From Rattus norvegicus (taxonomy: Eukaryota > Chordata > Mammalia > Rodentia > Muridae), in contig NC_086019.1 in NCBI RefSeq assembly GCF_036323735.1, positions 235,007,602 through 235,071,601 on the forward strand: a stretch of 64,000 nucleotides of DNA, read 5' to 3'. How positions within the stretch are numbered: position 1 is the first letter of the stretch; each line of letters begins with the position of its first letter. Of the stretch, positions 12,839 to 23,439 are shown piece by piece. The translations under genes were made by a program, and so were the position numbers. The notes under the pieces were generated by a model, which saw nothing but the letters and a program-made list of their open reading frames with translations, was not told the DNA's origin and did not search any database.

Positions 12839-13228
12839 GTGAGGATCACATACATACTACAGACCTGCTTCCGTATCATGAGGGTCACATACATACTACA
12901 GACCTGCTTCTATCCCATGAGGGTCACGTATATACTACAGACCTGCCTCCATATCATGAGGGTCACGCACATACTACAGACCTGTCTCCATATCATGAGG
13001 GTCACGTATATACTACAGACCTGCCTCCATATCATGAGGGTCACGTACACACTACAGACCTGCCTCCATATCATGAGGGTCACGTACATACTACAGACCT
13101 GCCTCCATATCATGAGGGTCACGTACATACTACAGACCTGCCTCCATATCATGAGGGTCACGCGCATACTACAGACCTGCTTCTGTATCATGAGGGTCAC
13201 GTGCATACTACAGACCTGCTTCTATATC
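12839..13228. repeat. Minisatellite, 39-bp unit, 10 copies
   Basis: The unit reads approximately ATGAGGGTCACGTACATA / CTACAGACCTGCCTCCATATC. Copy starts are spaced 39 bp apart (12839, 12878, 12917 ... 13190). Differences cluster in the cacgtacata segment and in the last bases (gcctccatatc versus gcttctatatc). Because 39 is a multiple of three and the unit lacks stops in one frame on each strand, both strands show long open frames that are artefacts of the repeat. The array ends 1.1 kb from the Rfx3 coding exon. Confidence 0.97.
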
Positions 13229-13229
13229 A

Positions 13230-14353
13230 AGAAGTTATCCCCTGGAACTAGGAACCTCTGGCACATTTATACTCACTCAAACTGTCATTTTTTTTTTAAC
13301 ACGGGTGGGATCAAAATTAGATCCTGAACCAGAAATCTTATCTATTCAGCAAGTGCTTAATATTGACAGATTGGTGTTAACTTTTTAATGTTAAAAATGC
13401 AGAACAATGTCTCAATTGATCTTTAGCTATTCTTTGAAGCAAGACCTACCTTTTTTGAAAAGTGTTAAATTGTGAGGTTGGTAACGATGTCAGTAATCCC
13501 AGTAGCTTTTAAGGCACTATTTGTAGAATTACCTTTTAAGTACTACTGAAGATTGGGGGGGAGGGGCTGGGGAGGGTGGAAGAAAGAAAAAAAGGAAGGG
13601 AGGGAGGGAGGGAGGGAGTGAAGAAGGGAAAACATAACCATAACTAGTATTTTGAAATACGCAAGTCCTTGCTACTGTTTGGAACAAATACCTCATATGT
13701 GCCTACAGTTCACACACAGAACTGTTAACTGGCATGTATAACTCGTCAGCATCTGTCCAAAACAAGCCAAATTTCCTAAGCATGAGTAAGACCTGCACTA
13801 AACATCTGATGATGAATGCTTCTGAAATTCATTAAACGGAATGAGTCAGATATACAGACTTTTAAGAATATTTTATTTTTATTAAATAGTATTCAGCAGC
13901 TAACTAGTGCCAAGGCAATTTCTAAAACACCACAAAGGCAAAATCCTTGCAAATAAAGTACATCGTGCTTTTCATTATCAAGAACAACTCAACATGAGTA
14001 AAAGTATTACTGGTGAAATTTCGATACAAGAGTACTTGGAAGTTCTAGTAAGCAGTGCAAAGAGAGGAAAAAATGGAAGGTAGACAAGTTAGAAAAATCA
14101 ACTCCCTGTAAGCATTAAAAGCACTTAGGAGAAGAACGTGGTTTATAATTTATCTTATTAGCTCTACATCCCAGCAAGGAAAGGACCTAGTGCACCAGGG
14201 AAATAGCCAAGAAACGTTTGCTGATGCAACTTAAGGGAACTGGAGCACTGTCCCAGTCCTCCAGGAAGCTAGAGAGTAAATCCCTAGTATCTTTGAGGTA
14301 AGCGCTGTTAGTCATCACAGCAAACAGCACCTCTCAGAATAACAGGTCCTTAC
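13230..14353. other. Intronic sequence flanking the coding exon
   Basis: Apart from the G-rich tract, no repeats were recognised. This donor-side flank of the Rfx3 exon has no further exon signals that I could support. Confidence 0.5.
13555..13618 (+). repeat. G-rich / (GGGA)n tract with two G-quadruplex motifs
   Basis: G7-A-G4-CT-G4-A-G3 at 13555-13576, and GGGAGGGAGGGAGGGAGGG at about 13598-13617. Both fit the G3+N1-7 pattern. The G-rich strand is the template strand for Rfx3. Confidence 0.85.
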
Positions 14354-14470
14354 CTGCTGCTGGACTGGCACCTGCTGTACCACTTGTGTAGGCACTGCTG
14401 CTTGGCTAGCCACAGATGTTTGTAGAGTCACTGTCGAACCTGTGTCTGAACCCGTCTCTGAAGTCTGCAT
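14354..14470 (-). CDS. Rfx3: Rfx3 first coding exon (39 codons, N-terminus of RFX3)
   Basis: The minus strand encodes 39 codons beginning MQTSETGSDTGSTVTLQ and ending in a Q/V-rich stretch (VVQQVPVQQQ). I recognise this as the N-terminus of RFX3, a winged-helix DNA-binding protein that binds X-box promoters of ciliary genes and acts in the nucleus. This exon holds only the start of the glutamine-rich activation region; the DNA-binding and dimerisation domains are encoded further left, outside the window. The exon is bounded by a donor CAG|gtaagg (gt at 14352-14353) and an acceptor tatattccag| (ag at 14479-14480), and it ends in phase 0. The AUG at 14468-14470 has A at -3. An in-frame upstream AUG (14540-14542) also gives an open frame, but it lies in the intron before the acceptor and is not used in this reading. 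Family identification is from memory of the protein; splice sites and frame are read directly. Confidence 0.95.
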
Positions 14471-14478
14471 GATGGTCT
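14471..14478 (-). other. Rfx3: Rfx3 5' UTR part of the first coding exon
   Basis: These eight bases (AGACCATC in sense) lie between the acceptor ag (14479-14480) and the initiator AUG. The branch and pyrimidine region upstream is modest (…ctgttttcatatattccag). When joined to the leader exon at 36167-36225, the first A here completes a TGA stop for a short upstream reading frame. Confidence 0.85.
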
Positions 14479-14480
14479 CT

Positions 14481-15950
14481 GGAATATATGAAAACAGTTT
14501 AAAGTGTTGGCTTTGCATGACAAGCTTCATTGCAGTTCTCAAATCCTATACTGAGGCGTTCAACACACAATACCACTCACACCAATACACTGTCACCACA
14601 GCCCATGCTTGCTTTTAGTCATTGTCAGTGGTTTTTAACTAAATAAAGAAAATTAATAATGTTTACTTTAAAAATCCTTCTTAGTACCTCTTGCCCTAAG
14701 ATACAGAGGCAGAACTTCACTGAAAGCTGCTGTCCTTTGATCTCAGCTGTTATAAAATATTTCAATCCTTTAATGAACTATGGTTTAAAATATTCCTGAT
14801 ATTCAAATCTCAGAACACAATCTGAAATAGATGTCCATGTAATAAACCATACTTTCTAGACACTTTACAAGGCTATTAGGATGTCAATAAAGAATATATA
14901 GAGTAAATCATTTCTAAATTACTCTCTAAGTATATATATATATATATATATATGTATATGTATATGTATATATACGTACATGTTACATGCTACTTATAAT
15001 TTCAATAAAAATAAATGTGAATTTCCTGGACTGTATAAAGGTAAATAAGTTTCAAGGTCTGTAGATAAGGCAGGCAGTACTATTTAATTGGTAGCCTATG
15101 AAAAATAATACATCACAGTTTAAACTGTAAAGAACACGGGAAACATTTATGTTCCTTAAGAAAATTAAGTTCTCAAGTATTCACTGCTTGGAAGCAAAAA
15201 TTAATTCTTCTCAAAATCTCTGTCACAGTGTAACCAATCCAATTCTTTTTCTACAACCACCTTCTCATTCAAGTTTAGATATGGACCTTGAAAAACAACA
15301 AATCTATTCTTATCTTACAAACACAGAGTCTGCAACCCAGAGGGTTAAGAACATAGTCAATGTAGCAAGAGAACAGCTGGGCCGTGCTTTTCATTCTGAC
15401 CTGAGTAATTTCCTCCAGTGTGACTCTTTCCTTATTGCTTTCTTAGTCAAAGTCCTAGAGCTACACAAAAGGCACAAAAGTCCAGCAACAACAGCTGCCG
15501 TGGGTTGTGTAACAGAAGCAAAGAGATCTTCTGGGTTTTTTAATAAATACATTTACCAATGAATAAATGAATCCATGAGGCAACCTGAGTCTCACATTTA
15601 ACTGAGGGAAGCTGGCTATGCTGGGCAAGAAAATAGATGAAAGATGAGAGCTGTGACTCCTGGGTCATTTACAGTGACAGGCTAATATGCAGCTTTAAGA
15701 TATCCTGGATACATGAGAGGCCACCGTGTAGAAAATACTTGTGATTTTTCAAAAGAAGCTTAAAAATCAAGATTTTTATGTGAACTATAACAAATTGTGA
15801 CTCTTTTAAATGTAACAGGAATGTCAATAAATGTTTATTTGGACTAGCATTAAAACCATGGAAATGCCTAAAACTGAGTGAGAATTACATCATTCACTAC
15901 ACAATGAATTGATTAGGGTGACGGAAGACAATGATGCTCTGATGCCGGAA
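14481..15950. other. Intronic sequence upstream of coding exon 1
   Basis: Unique AT-rich sequence with a TA microsatellite at 14931-14980. An open frame on the plus strand (15149-15562) has no recognisable homology. Confidence 0.5.
14931..14980. repeat. (TA)n/(TATG)n microsatellite
   Basis: TA repeat grading into tatgtatatg, about 450 bp upstream of the Rfx3 coding exon. Confidence 0.95.
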
Positions 15951-15967
15951 GCCAAAGCTGGGTCACA

Positions 15968-17886
15968 GTTCAATGAGACAGTGCTTACTCAGCCCTAAGT
16001 AGACCCCAGCACTGGGTTCAATGAGACAGTGCTTACTCAGCCCTAAGAAGACCCCAGCACTGGGTTCAATGAGACAGTGCTTACTCAGCCCTAAGTAGAC
16101 CCCAGCACTGGGTTCAATGAGACAGTGCTTACTCAGCCCTAATTAGACCCCAGCACTGGGTTCAATGAGACAGTGCTTATCAGCCCTAATTAGACCCCAG
16201 CACTGGGTTCAATGAGACAGTGCTTACTCAGCCCTAAGTAGACCCCAGCACTGGGTTCAATGAGACAGTGCTTACTCAGCCCTAAGTAGACCCCAGCACT
16301 GGGTTCAATGAGACAGTGCTTACTCAGCCCTAAGTAGACCCCAGCACTGGGTTCAATGAGACAGTGCTTACTCAGCCCTAAGTAGACCCCAGCACTGGGT
16401 TCAATGAGACAGTGCTTACTCAGCCCTAAGTAGACCCCAGCACTGGGTTCAATGAGACAGTGCTTACTCAGCCCTAAGTAGACCCCAGCACTGGGTTCAA
16501 TGAGACAGTGCTTACTCAGCCCTAATTAGACCCCAGCACTGGGTTCAATGAGACAGTGCTTACTCAGCCCTAATTAGACCCCAGCACTGGGTTCAATGAG
16601 ACAGTGCTTACTCAGCCCTAAGTAGACCCCAGCACTGGGTTCAATGAGACAGTGCTTACTCAGCCCTAAGTAGACCCCAGCACTGGGTTCAATGAGACAG
16701 TGCTTACTCAGCCCTAAGTAGACCCCAGCACTGGGTTCAATGAGACAGTGCTTACTCAGCCCTAAGTAGACCCCAGCACTGGGTTCAATGAGACAGTGCT
16801 TACTCAGCCCTAAGTAGACCCCAGCACTGGGTTCAATGAGACAGTGCTTACTCAGCCCTAAGTAGACCCCAGCACTGGGTTCAATGAGACAGTGCTTACT
16901 CAGCCCTAAGAAGACCCCAGCACTGGGTTCAATGAGACAGTGCTTACTCAGCCCTAAGAAGACCCCAGCACTGGGTTCAATGAGACAGTGCTTACTCAGC
17001 CCTAAGAAGACCCCAGCACTGGGTTCAATGAGACAGTGCTTACTCAGCCCTAAGTAGACCCCAGCACTGGGTTCAATGAGACAGTGCTTACTCAGCCCTA
17101 AGTAGACCCCAGCACTGGGTTCAATGAGACAGTGCTTACTCAGCCCTAAGTAGACCCCAGCACTGGGTTCAATGAGACAGTGCTTACTCAGCCCTAAGTA
17201 GACCCCAGCACTGGGTTCAATGAGACAGTGCTTACTCAGCCCTAAGTAGACCCCAGCACTGGGTTCAATGAGACAGTGCTTACTCAGCCCTAAGTAGACC
17301 CCAGCACTGGGTTCAATGAGCCAGTGCTTACTCAGCCCTAAGTAGACCCCAGCACTGGGTTCAATGAGACAGTGCTTACTCAGCCCTAAGAAGACCCCAG
17401 CACTGGGTTCAATGAGACAGTGCTTACTCAGCCCTAAGTAGACCCCAGCACTGGGTTCAATGAGACAGTGCTTACTCAGCCCTAAGTAGACCCCAGCACT
17501 GGGTTCAATGAGACAGTGCTTACTCAGCCCTAAGTAGACCCCAGCACTGGGTTCAATGAGACAGTGCTTACTCAGCCCTAAGTAGACCCCAGCACTGGGT
17601 TCAATGAGACAGTGCTTACTCAGCCCTAAGAAGACCCCAGCACTGGGTTCAATGAGACAGTGCTTACTCAGCCCTAATTAGACCCCAGCACTGGGTTCAA
17701 TGAGACAGTGCTTACTCAGCCCTAAGTAGACCCCAGCACTGGGTTCAATGAGACAGTGCTTACTCAGCCCTAAGAAGACCCCAGCACTGGGTTCAATGAG
17801 ACAGTGCTTACTCAGCCCTAAGTAGACCCCAGCACTGGGTTCAATGAGACAGTGCTTACTCAGCCCTAATTAGACCCCAGCACTGG
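15968..17886. repeat. Minisatellite, 48-bp unit, 40 copies
   Basis: The unit starts gggttcaatgagacagtgct and ends accccagcact. It is repeated head to tail 40 times with almost no divergence. Variation is confined to one site, with three alleles: aagtag (27 copies), aagaag (7) and aattag (6). Other changes seen are a one-base deletion in copy 5 (near 16176) and an a-to-c change in copy 28 (near 17321). The near-identity implies recent expansion or strong homogenisation, so length polymorphism between rats is likely. The array sits 1.5 kb upstream (in sense) of the first Rfx3 coding exon. Confidence 0.98.
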
Positions 17887-18620
17887 TTATCCCCTCAAAA
17901 TTATCTTTTTCTTGAAGGAGAATACATAAATTAGAAACCCTATCTCTTCCTTTTAAGTTTTTTCTTCCATGACAAATAGAGAGAAAAACAGCAATCCAAA
18001 AATGAATGCAAAAGCCCTTTGGGTCCTGTGATTTATTACGTATACACGGAGTATTGATTACATTTTGTGCTGTAACAAAGGAGCAAAATGCATATGCAAG
18101 GCTTGCATTTGTAGAAGGAATGAGGAACGGACCAGACACTGGACAGCATCTGCCGGGATGGTTTTCAGTCTCACCAGTTTCAGGATGACCAGGAGACCTT
18201 GCTTTGTCAGTGTACAGATTAAGACATCACGCATGGCCAGTTAGTGCTTCTCCCTTCCTCTGCCTCATCAGTAGTGCGTGGGTTCCCACACTGAAGCTTC
18301 TTACACTAAACTCTCTCCTGCTCTCCACAGAACTAGCTGAAGCTATGCCAAGACTAGCTTAAGTGCCAGAATTTGTATTACTGATTAAAATTATTACGTC
18401 CTTCATTTTATTGGTGAGTAACTGGAGGCTTGAAGATGTCAAATCCCAGCCCTTGCTATTACACACACAGGAAACATAAAGGCAGGGTTTGACATCACAA
18501 TGAAGTTCATGCTCTCAACTTCACAGGATACATTCACATCTCTGAATTTGATAGCAAGCAAGGCACAGGTAAATGTAAAAAGAATAAACAAAGAGTGATG
18601 AAAGTTTTCGAAAGAAGAAA
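17887..18620. other. Intronic sequence, nothing recognised
   Basis: Lies between the 48-bp minisatellite and an L1. No exon or repeat was recognised. Confidence 0.5.
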
Positions 18621-18624
18621 AACC

Positions 18625-19355
18625 TCGAATACCCAAGATACAATTCACAGACCACATGACGCTCAAAAAGAAGAAAGACCAAAGTGTGGATGCTTCAGTC
18701 CTTCTTAGAAGGGGGAACAAAATACTCATGGGAGGAAACACTGAGACAAAGTGTGGAGCAGAGACTGAAGGAAAGACCATCCGGAGACTGCCCCACCTGG
18801 GGATCCATCCCATATACTGACACCAAACCCAGACACTATTGTGGATGCCAAGAAGTGCTTGCTGACAGGAGCCTGATACAACTGTCTCCTGAGAGGCTCT
18901 GCTAGACCCTGAGAAATACAGAAGTGGATGCTCTCAGCCAAACATTGGACTAAGCACAGGGTCCCCAGTGGAGGAATTAGAGAAAGAACTGAAGGAGCCG
19001 AAGGGGTTTGCAAGTCTATAGGAAGAACAATATTAACTAACCAGACACCCCCACTCTGAGCTCCCAGGGACTAATCCACCAACCAAAGAGTACACATGGA
19101 GCAACCCATGGCTCCAGCTGCATGTGTAGCAGAGGATGGCCTTGTCGGACATCAATGGGAGGAGAAGCCCTTAGTCCTTTGAAGACTAGATGCCCCGGTG
19201 TAGGCAGGGAGGTGGGAGGGAGTGGATAGGTGGGTGGGGTAGCACCCTCATAGAAGAAGGGGGAGGAGGGATGGGATAGGGGGTTTCCAGAGGGGAAACC
19301 AGGAAAGGGGATAAATGTAAATAAAATATTCAATTAAAAAAAAGAAAAAGGTAGA
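18625..19355 (+). mobile_element. L1 3' UTR with poly-A tail (5'-truncated)
   Basis: Contains the rodent L1 3'-UTR order: gggggaacaaaatactcatggg, tgacaccaaacccagacac, gctccagctgcatgtgtagc, cctcatagaagaagggggag. It ends with ataaaatattcaattaaaaaaaa at about 19318-19350. Well preserved, hence fairly young. It is inverted relative to the related L1 at 62.6-64 kb. Confidence 0.9.
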
Positions 19356-19594
19356 AAACATGTCAACTTTTCAACAGGAGTAAACTAAACAAGTAAAAAG
19401 AAATGATTGTTTTTAAATATAAAGCTAGATTGTAGGAGAGAAGCTTTTATTTGGTCTCCAGTTCTGTCTATGCTACACCCATACTGGCATTAAGAACCCA
19501 ATCTACTGCACCTGAGTATCAGACAAACCCCAGAACACTTTCCGCTTATTCCCAGTTTCTATGCATTTGACTAGCTTTAAAAATTTTACAACCT

Positions 19595-19798
19595 ACATTT
19601 TATGTGTGTAAGTGTTTTCCCTGCATGTATAAATGTGCAGCAAATGCATGCCTGACTCTTCAGGAGATCCAAACAGGGCTTTGGATCCTATGGAACTGAA
19701 GTTAGGGGAAGTTGTTGGCTACCGTGTGGGTGCTGGGAACCATCCTCTACAAGGACAGTCAATGCTGTTAAACCCTGAGCAAGCTCTCCTTCCCCTCT
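19595..19798 (-). mobile_element. B3/B2-family SINE (diverged)
   Basis: Antisense pattern tgtgtgtaagtgttttccctgcatgta ... gtgtgggtgctgggaacc ... gctgttaaaccctgagcaagctctcc. Confidence 0.75.
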
Positions 19799-20539
19799 GA
19801 CACACACACAGCTTCATTATTCTCCAGTTTTACCACCTCCATCTGCTCAGAAGACACTCCCTGGCAGGCTCCTGACCTAAGAGATCTCATCACACCACCC
19901 CAGAAACTGCCTCTAATGGCTGCAACTACCGTTAGGTCTATCATTTACAAAGTCCTTTACTGATGACAGCCAACAGTGCAAAGCCTTAACTACATTTGCT
20001 AGCCTCATGCTCACAAGAAGCCCATGATGCAGGTGGTGTCATTATCTAACAACTGTGGAAACTGAGACATGGGTGGGGTTTTAAAAAACTGTTAAAAGCA
20101 GTAGACAGAAAAAGGAGGAATCTGAATTCATTCAACCTCTGTCTGACTTGTAAAATCCATCCTTGCAACAACTGGGTGTGCTGTGCTACAGCTTCAGGAC
20201 AAGACAAACACAAAGCCTGGGACTGCCGCTGAGGACAGTTGGGGATTCTGATGCATGTTATTTTTCCAGAAGCACTTTACATTCACTAACTCTGAGGACA
20301 TAATCTTAACAGCAGAATAATGACATTGCAAAGCACACTGCCAGAGAATAATCCTCTGAAGAAAGTTTGTTAAACAGACTGTGTTAACCTACTGACACAC
20401 TGTACACATCATGGGGAATCCCCACCATTTGTACAAAGTGAGAACTCTCACAGGAGGGCAGTGCTTGAAGCCTGCTACCTTAAGTTGTTTCTCCAACCCC
20501 TAAACACCACGTGGGTGCTTATAACCTATTTTCTCTCAT

Positions 20540-21440
20540 TCACCAGCAGAAGTTTCTTAGGTTTTGTTTATGCCTGGGGTTAATTCGCTTAGTTTTGTCT
20601 TTCAGTGCCTGTTAAGGGATATTTGTTTATCAATCACAAATGTAGTCACATCACTCTATTTTGATAAACTAAATAACCCCCTGCAGTTTGTCACTGTTGT
20701 AGTCCCCATGTAAATGAGTTGTATACTCTTACAGGAGAGACAGGCACAATTTCCGTCTAGTCACCCTTGCCTAATGTGCCTGTCAGGTGTGTCGAGAGCA
20801 ACAGATGCTTGTTTGACAAAGGACCTTTTTATTCTGGCTAATTAAGCAGTTGGACACACCCGCCTGCTAAGGCTTTGTACAGCCAGCTCTGGATGAGTCA
20901 TGAGAATCTAAGGCTAAATAGGCCACATTGTGAAAAAAGGCTAATTAGCCCCTAAGAGGAGGAAAAGAATATCTAAAACCCAGCCGCTGAATGCAACAAA
21001 TTAGCGTTTCTTCAACCTGATGGGCAAACCTAGGCAAACCAAGAGTGTTTGGAACAAACATGCCTTATTGCAAGTTTTAAGACATTCAAATTTTCTTGGG
21101 GAGACTTCCTGAAGATTATTTAGCACGCTTAAATTCACAATTGGATTCTTTTCATCACATACAATGAACATGCCAAATTAAATGAATAATCTGACCTAGT
21201 CAATTGCTTATCAAATAGAACTTTATAAGCCTATAACTGATTGTGTCCACCCCAAGCTTATTGGGATCTTCCTTCCTGAAATATTTTCTCTCACACAGAG
21301 CAAAGGCTGAGTAATCTGATTCCATTAAAATGACTTAGTTTTCTGAATAAAGAATGTAATAAAGATATACAGTTTAATTTTCAAAATGCTTTTTCCTTTT
21401 CTTTTATAGAAAGACCAAGATACTAATTCTACTTCCTGCT
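20540..21440. promoter_or_regulatory. Repeat-poor block, candidate conserved regulatory element
   Basis: About 900 bp without recognisable transposons, with dense homeodomain-type cores (ctaattaagcag at 20839, ctaattagcccc at 20941), an AP-1-like tgagtcatg (20894) and Pbx/forkhead-like words. The composition resembles developmental enhancers in transcription-factor introns. Conservation cannot be assessed here; low confidence. Confidence 0.3.
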
Positions 21441-21737
21441 TAAACCAACTTAATCAAAGTTATTATGGTAGTACTTTATGGTAAAACAACATGGCTATAC
21501 TCACATAAATTATAAGAATCTTTGAAGTCTGACTCACGATAAGAACACAGCAATGCTACTTCATAAGTATAAATTACTATTGTTAAACTGGAGAACAAGT
21601 AATTTGACATCAGTGTATTTTTACATCAAGAAAAAAACCAAAAATGTTATAGAGATTCTGAAACATAAAACTTTTATTACTAACACTCAAATCAGGATGA
21701 GTTAAAACCCCACTAATTAAAATTATGGGAATAATGG

Positions 21738-21955
21738 GACTGGAGATTGCTCAGTGGTTAAAAACATTTAGTGCTCTTTCAGAGGAACAGATTTTGGTTG
21801 TCAGCACCCACAGTGGTCAGTTCACGACTCTCTATAACTCCAATCCAATGGATTTGTCAACACCTTTTTCTAGTATAGACACACGCACAGCATATACTCA
21901 CATCACATAGATGAACGCCTATACAACTTTAATAAAAGTTAAAAACTTAAATACA
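21738..21955 (+). mobile_element. B3/B2-family SINE (diverged)
   Basis: Starts gggactggagattgctcagtgg and ends with an A-rich aataaaagttaaaaac tail. Confidence 0.8.
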
Positions 21956-23320
21956 AAGATTAGGAAATTAAAGTGAGCATTGCCCTTTGAAAAATATATT
22001 GTTAACATTTACATTCCTGAACAGAAAATAAGTGTGAATATCTACATTTGATTACTATGGAGTTTATTATTCCAACTTTTAACACATAAGGCTATTAAAT
22101 AGTTTTCAAAAAGACATAATACAAAATAATAGGAATATTTGAAATGGTCTATGTATTCCATTTAATATGCATTAAATAATCACACAATAAATTTTAAACC
22201 TTTATAAATTATGTAGAGTTGATTATTTTACCTACACAGACAAATATAAGACTTGATTTTCACTTCTCTATCCAAGAAGTTAGTAACTGAATGAACTACA
22301 TACTGCAGTTACAGCCCAATCTACTTAAAAACATTTCTAAGGTGAGCTTGTATACTGCAAAATGCTCTCTTATCCCATCAACAAATGGGACCAACCTAAA
22401 GCCATTGAGGGATATATGAAGAAAATCCAGGACTTTCTGCATGCTAAGAGCCCTTTAAGGTTGAAGGTATGACTTTAGGAGGTGCACAGTAAATCTTTCA
22501 TGCTAAGTTCATCATTAGGAAAGGTGAGGACATGACAATGACACAGACTCCAATACAGCCACGTGTCGGTGATAATCAATGACAGTGATTAACGTTGGAG
22601 ATTATGAATCAGAACACTTGTGGCAAACACTGGTTGCCTAGGTAACTTTTTTCACTTTTCAACAAAAGCTTTCTCTTACCTAACTCTTCCCATGGCTCAA
22701 AATAGAATATAAAAGATTGTTCTTCTTCAAAAAATGAAATACAAAAAAAATTGTTTTTAATCTTAAAAGATTAATTACGTAAAAAAATAAAATAAAACAA
22801 TCCACCGACACTGAGGCCAAAGCAACAAAGCACAGTGGAAATGTTTGCCATTTGCTTTGTTCCTGGTTATCAAGAGGCCATCATCATCAGGCACAGGTGC
22901 CATTCTAGCCTTTTCTCCCACTTCCTTAAATTAAAATGCAGCTCTGTCTTGCCTAGATGACAGAGGCCAGACAATCACCATGAAGATAGTGTCCAACTAA
23001 CAGTGGAGGGAAAAAAAAAAGCAAAACATACTCCCTAAGGATGCCATCCCTATTCTTGACTATGGAAACAAAGTTGCATAATATACATAGATTCCTACAA
23101 AAACTTACAGGGAAGAACAAGGTACTTTCTCCCTATTGATATGTCCAATCTTCAGAGCCTGAACCCACCAAGTTAACAATAATTCTGAGAATTATTAAAT
23201 AAGTGTCAATAACAAATAGCTATTAATACATAAAGCAGAATTCAAGTCAAAGTCTGTCTCAATTTAATAATAATGAGCAGGCAGGAGTCTGGGAATTAAA
23301 TAAAAGAATTAAAGATTTGA
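21956..23320. other. Repeat-poor intronic block containing the X-box
   Basis: AT-rich sequence without recognisable retroposons. The X-box at 22633-22646 is the only site I can name. Confidence 0.5.
22633..22646. promoter_or_regulatory. Perfect X-box (RFX binding site)
   Basis: The 14-bp sequence GTTGCCTAGGTAAC is a two-half-site match to the RFX X-box consensus (GTNRCC, two-base spacer, RGYAAC). RFX3 and its relatives bind this sequence as dimers. It lies in repeat-poor intronic DNA of Rfx3 itself, about 8 kb upstream (in sense) of the first coding exon. The match is seen directly; occupancy and autoregulation are inferred. Confidence 0.65.
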
Positions 23321-23395
23321 ATATATATATATACATATGTATATGTATATATATATATAACAAGAATAAGAATATATATACAATGCTTCATCTTT
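23321..23395. repeat. (TA)n microsatellite
   Basis: atatatatacatatgtatatgtatatatata pattern with interruptions. Confidence 0.9.
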
Positions 23396-23439
23396 TATAA
23401 CACCTACAAGGATTTAATTTTTTACAAAGCCATCCCACA

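Larger units (their letters stand above)
1..14353 (-). other. Rfx3: Rfx3 intron downstream of the first coding exon (partial)
   Basis: This begins at the donor gtaagg (14353 downward) and runs off the left edge of the window. No sequence encoding the continuation of the RFX3 Q-rich region was found, so the next coding exon is outside. Contents are retroposons, an ERV remnant, simple repeats and a 39-bp minisatellite, listed separately. Confidence 0.85.

Noticed and set aside
12812..13327. 171-codon plus-strand frame and the opposing 98-codon frame
   Set aside because: Both are produced by the 39-bp tandem repeat; no homology, no splice or promoter context.
14471..14542. In-frame upstream ATG extending the Rfx3 frame by 24 codons
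   Set aside because: A splice acceptor (tatattccag|AGACC) lies between it and the known start, so the extension is intronic.
15149..15562. 137-codon plus-strand frame upstream of the Rfx3 exon
   Set aside because: No recognisable domain, opposite to the gene, no promoter or polyadenylation evidence; a chance frame is the simplest reading. A peptide or conservation search would settle it.
15968..17886. Regular repeats that might suggest a CRISPR array, and a stop-free minus-strand frame through about 22 copies (copies 35 to 14)
   Set aside because: The units are contiguous with no spacers, in a mammalian intron. The open frame has no ATG, is ended by every aattag copy, and arises because the 48-bp unit is a multiple of three.
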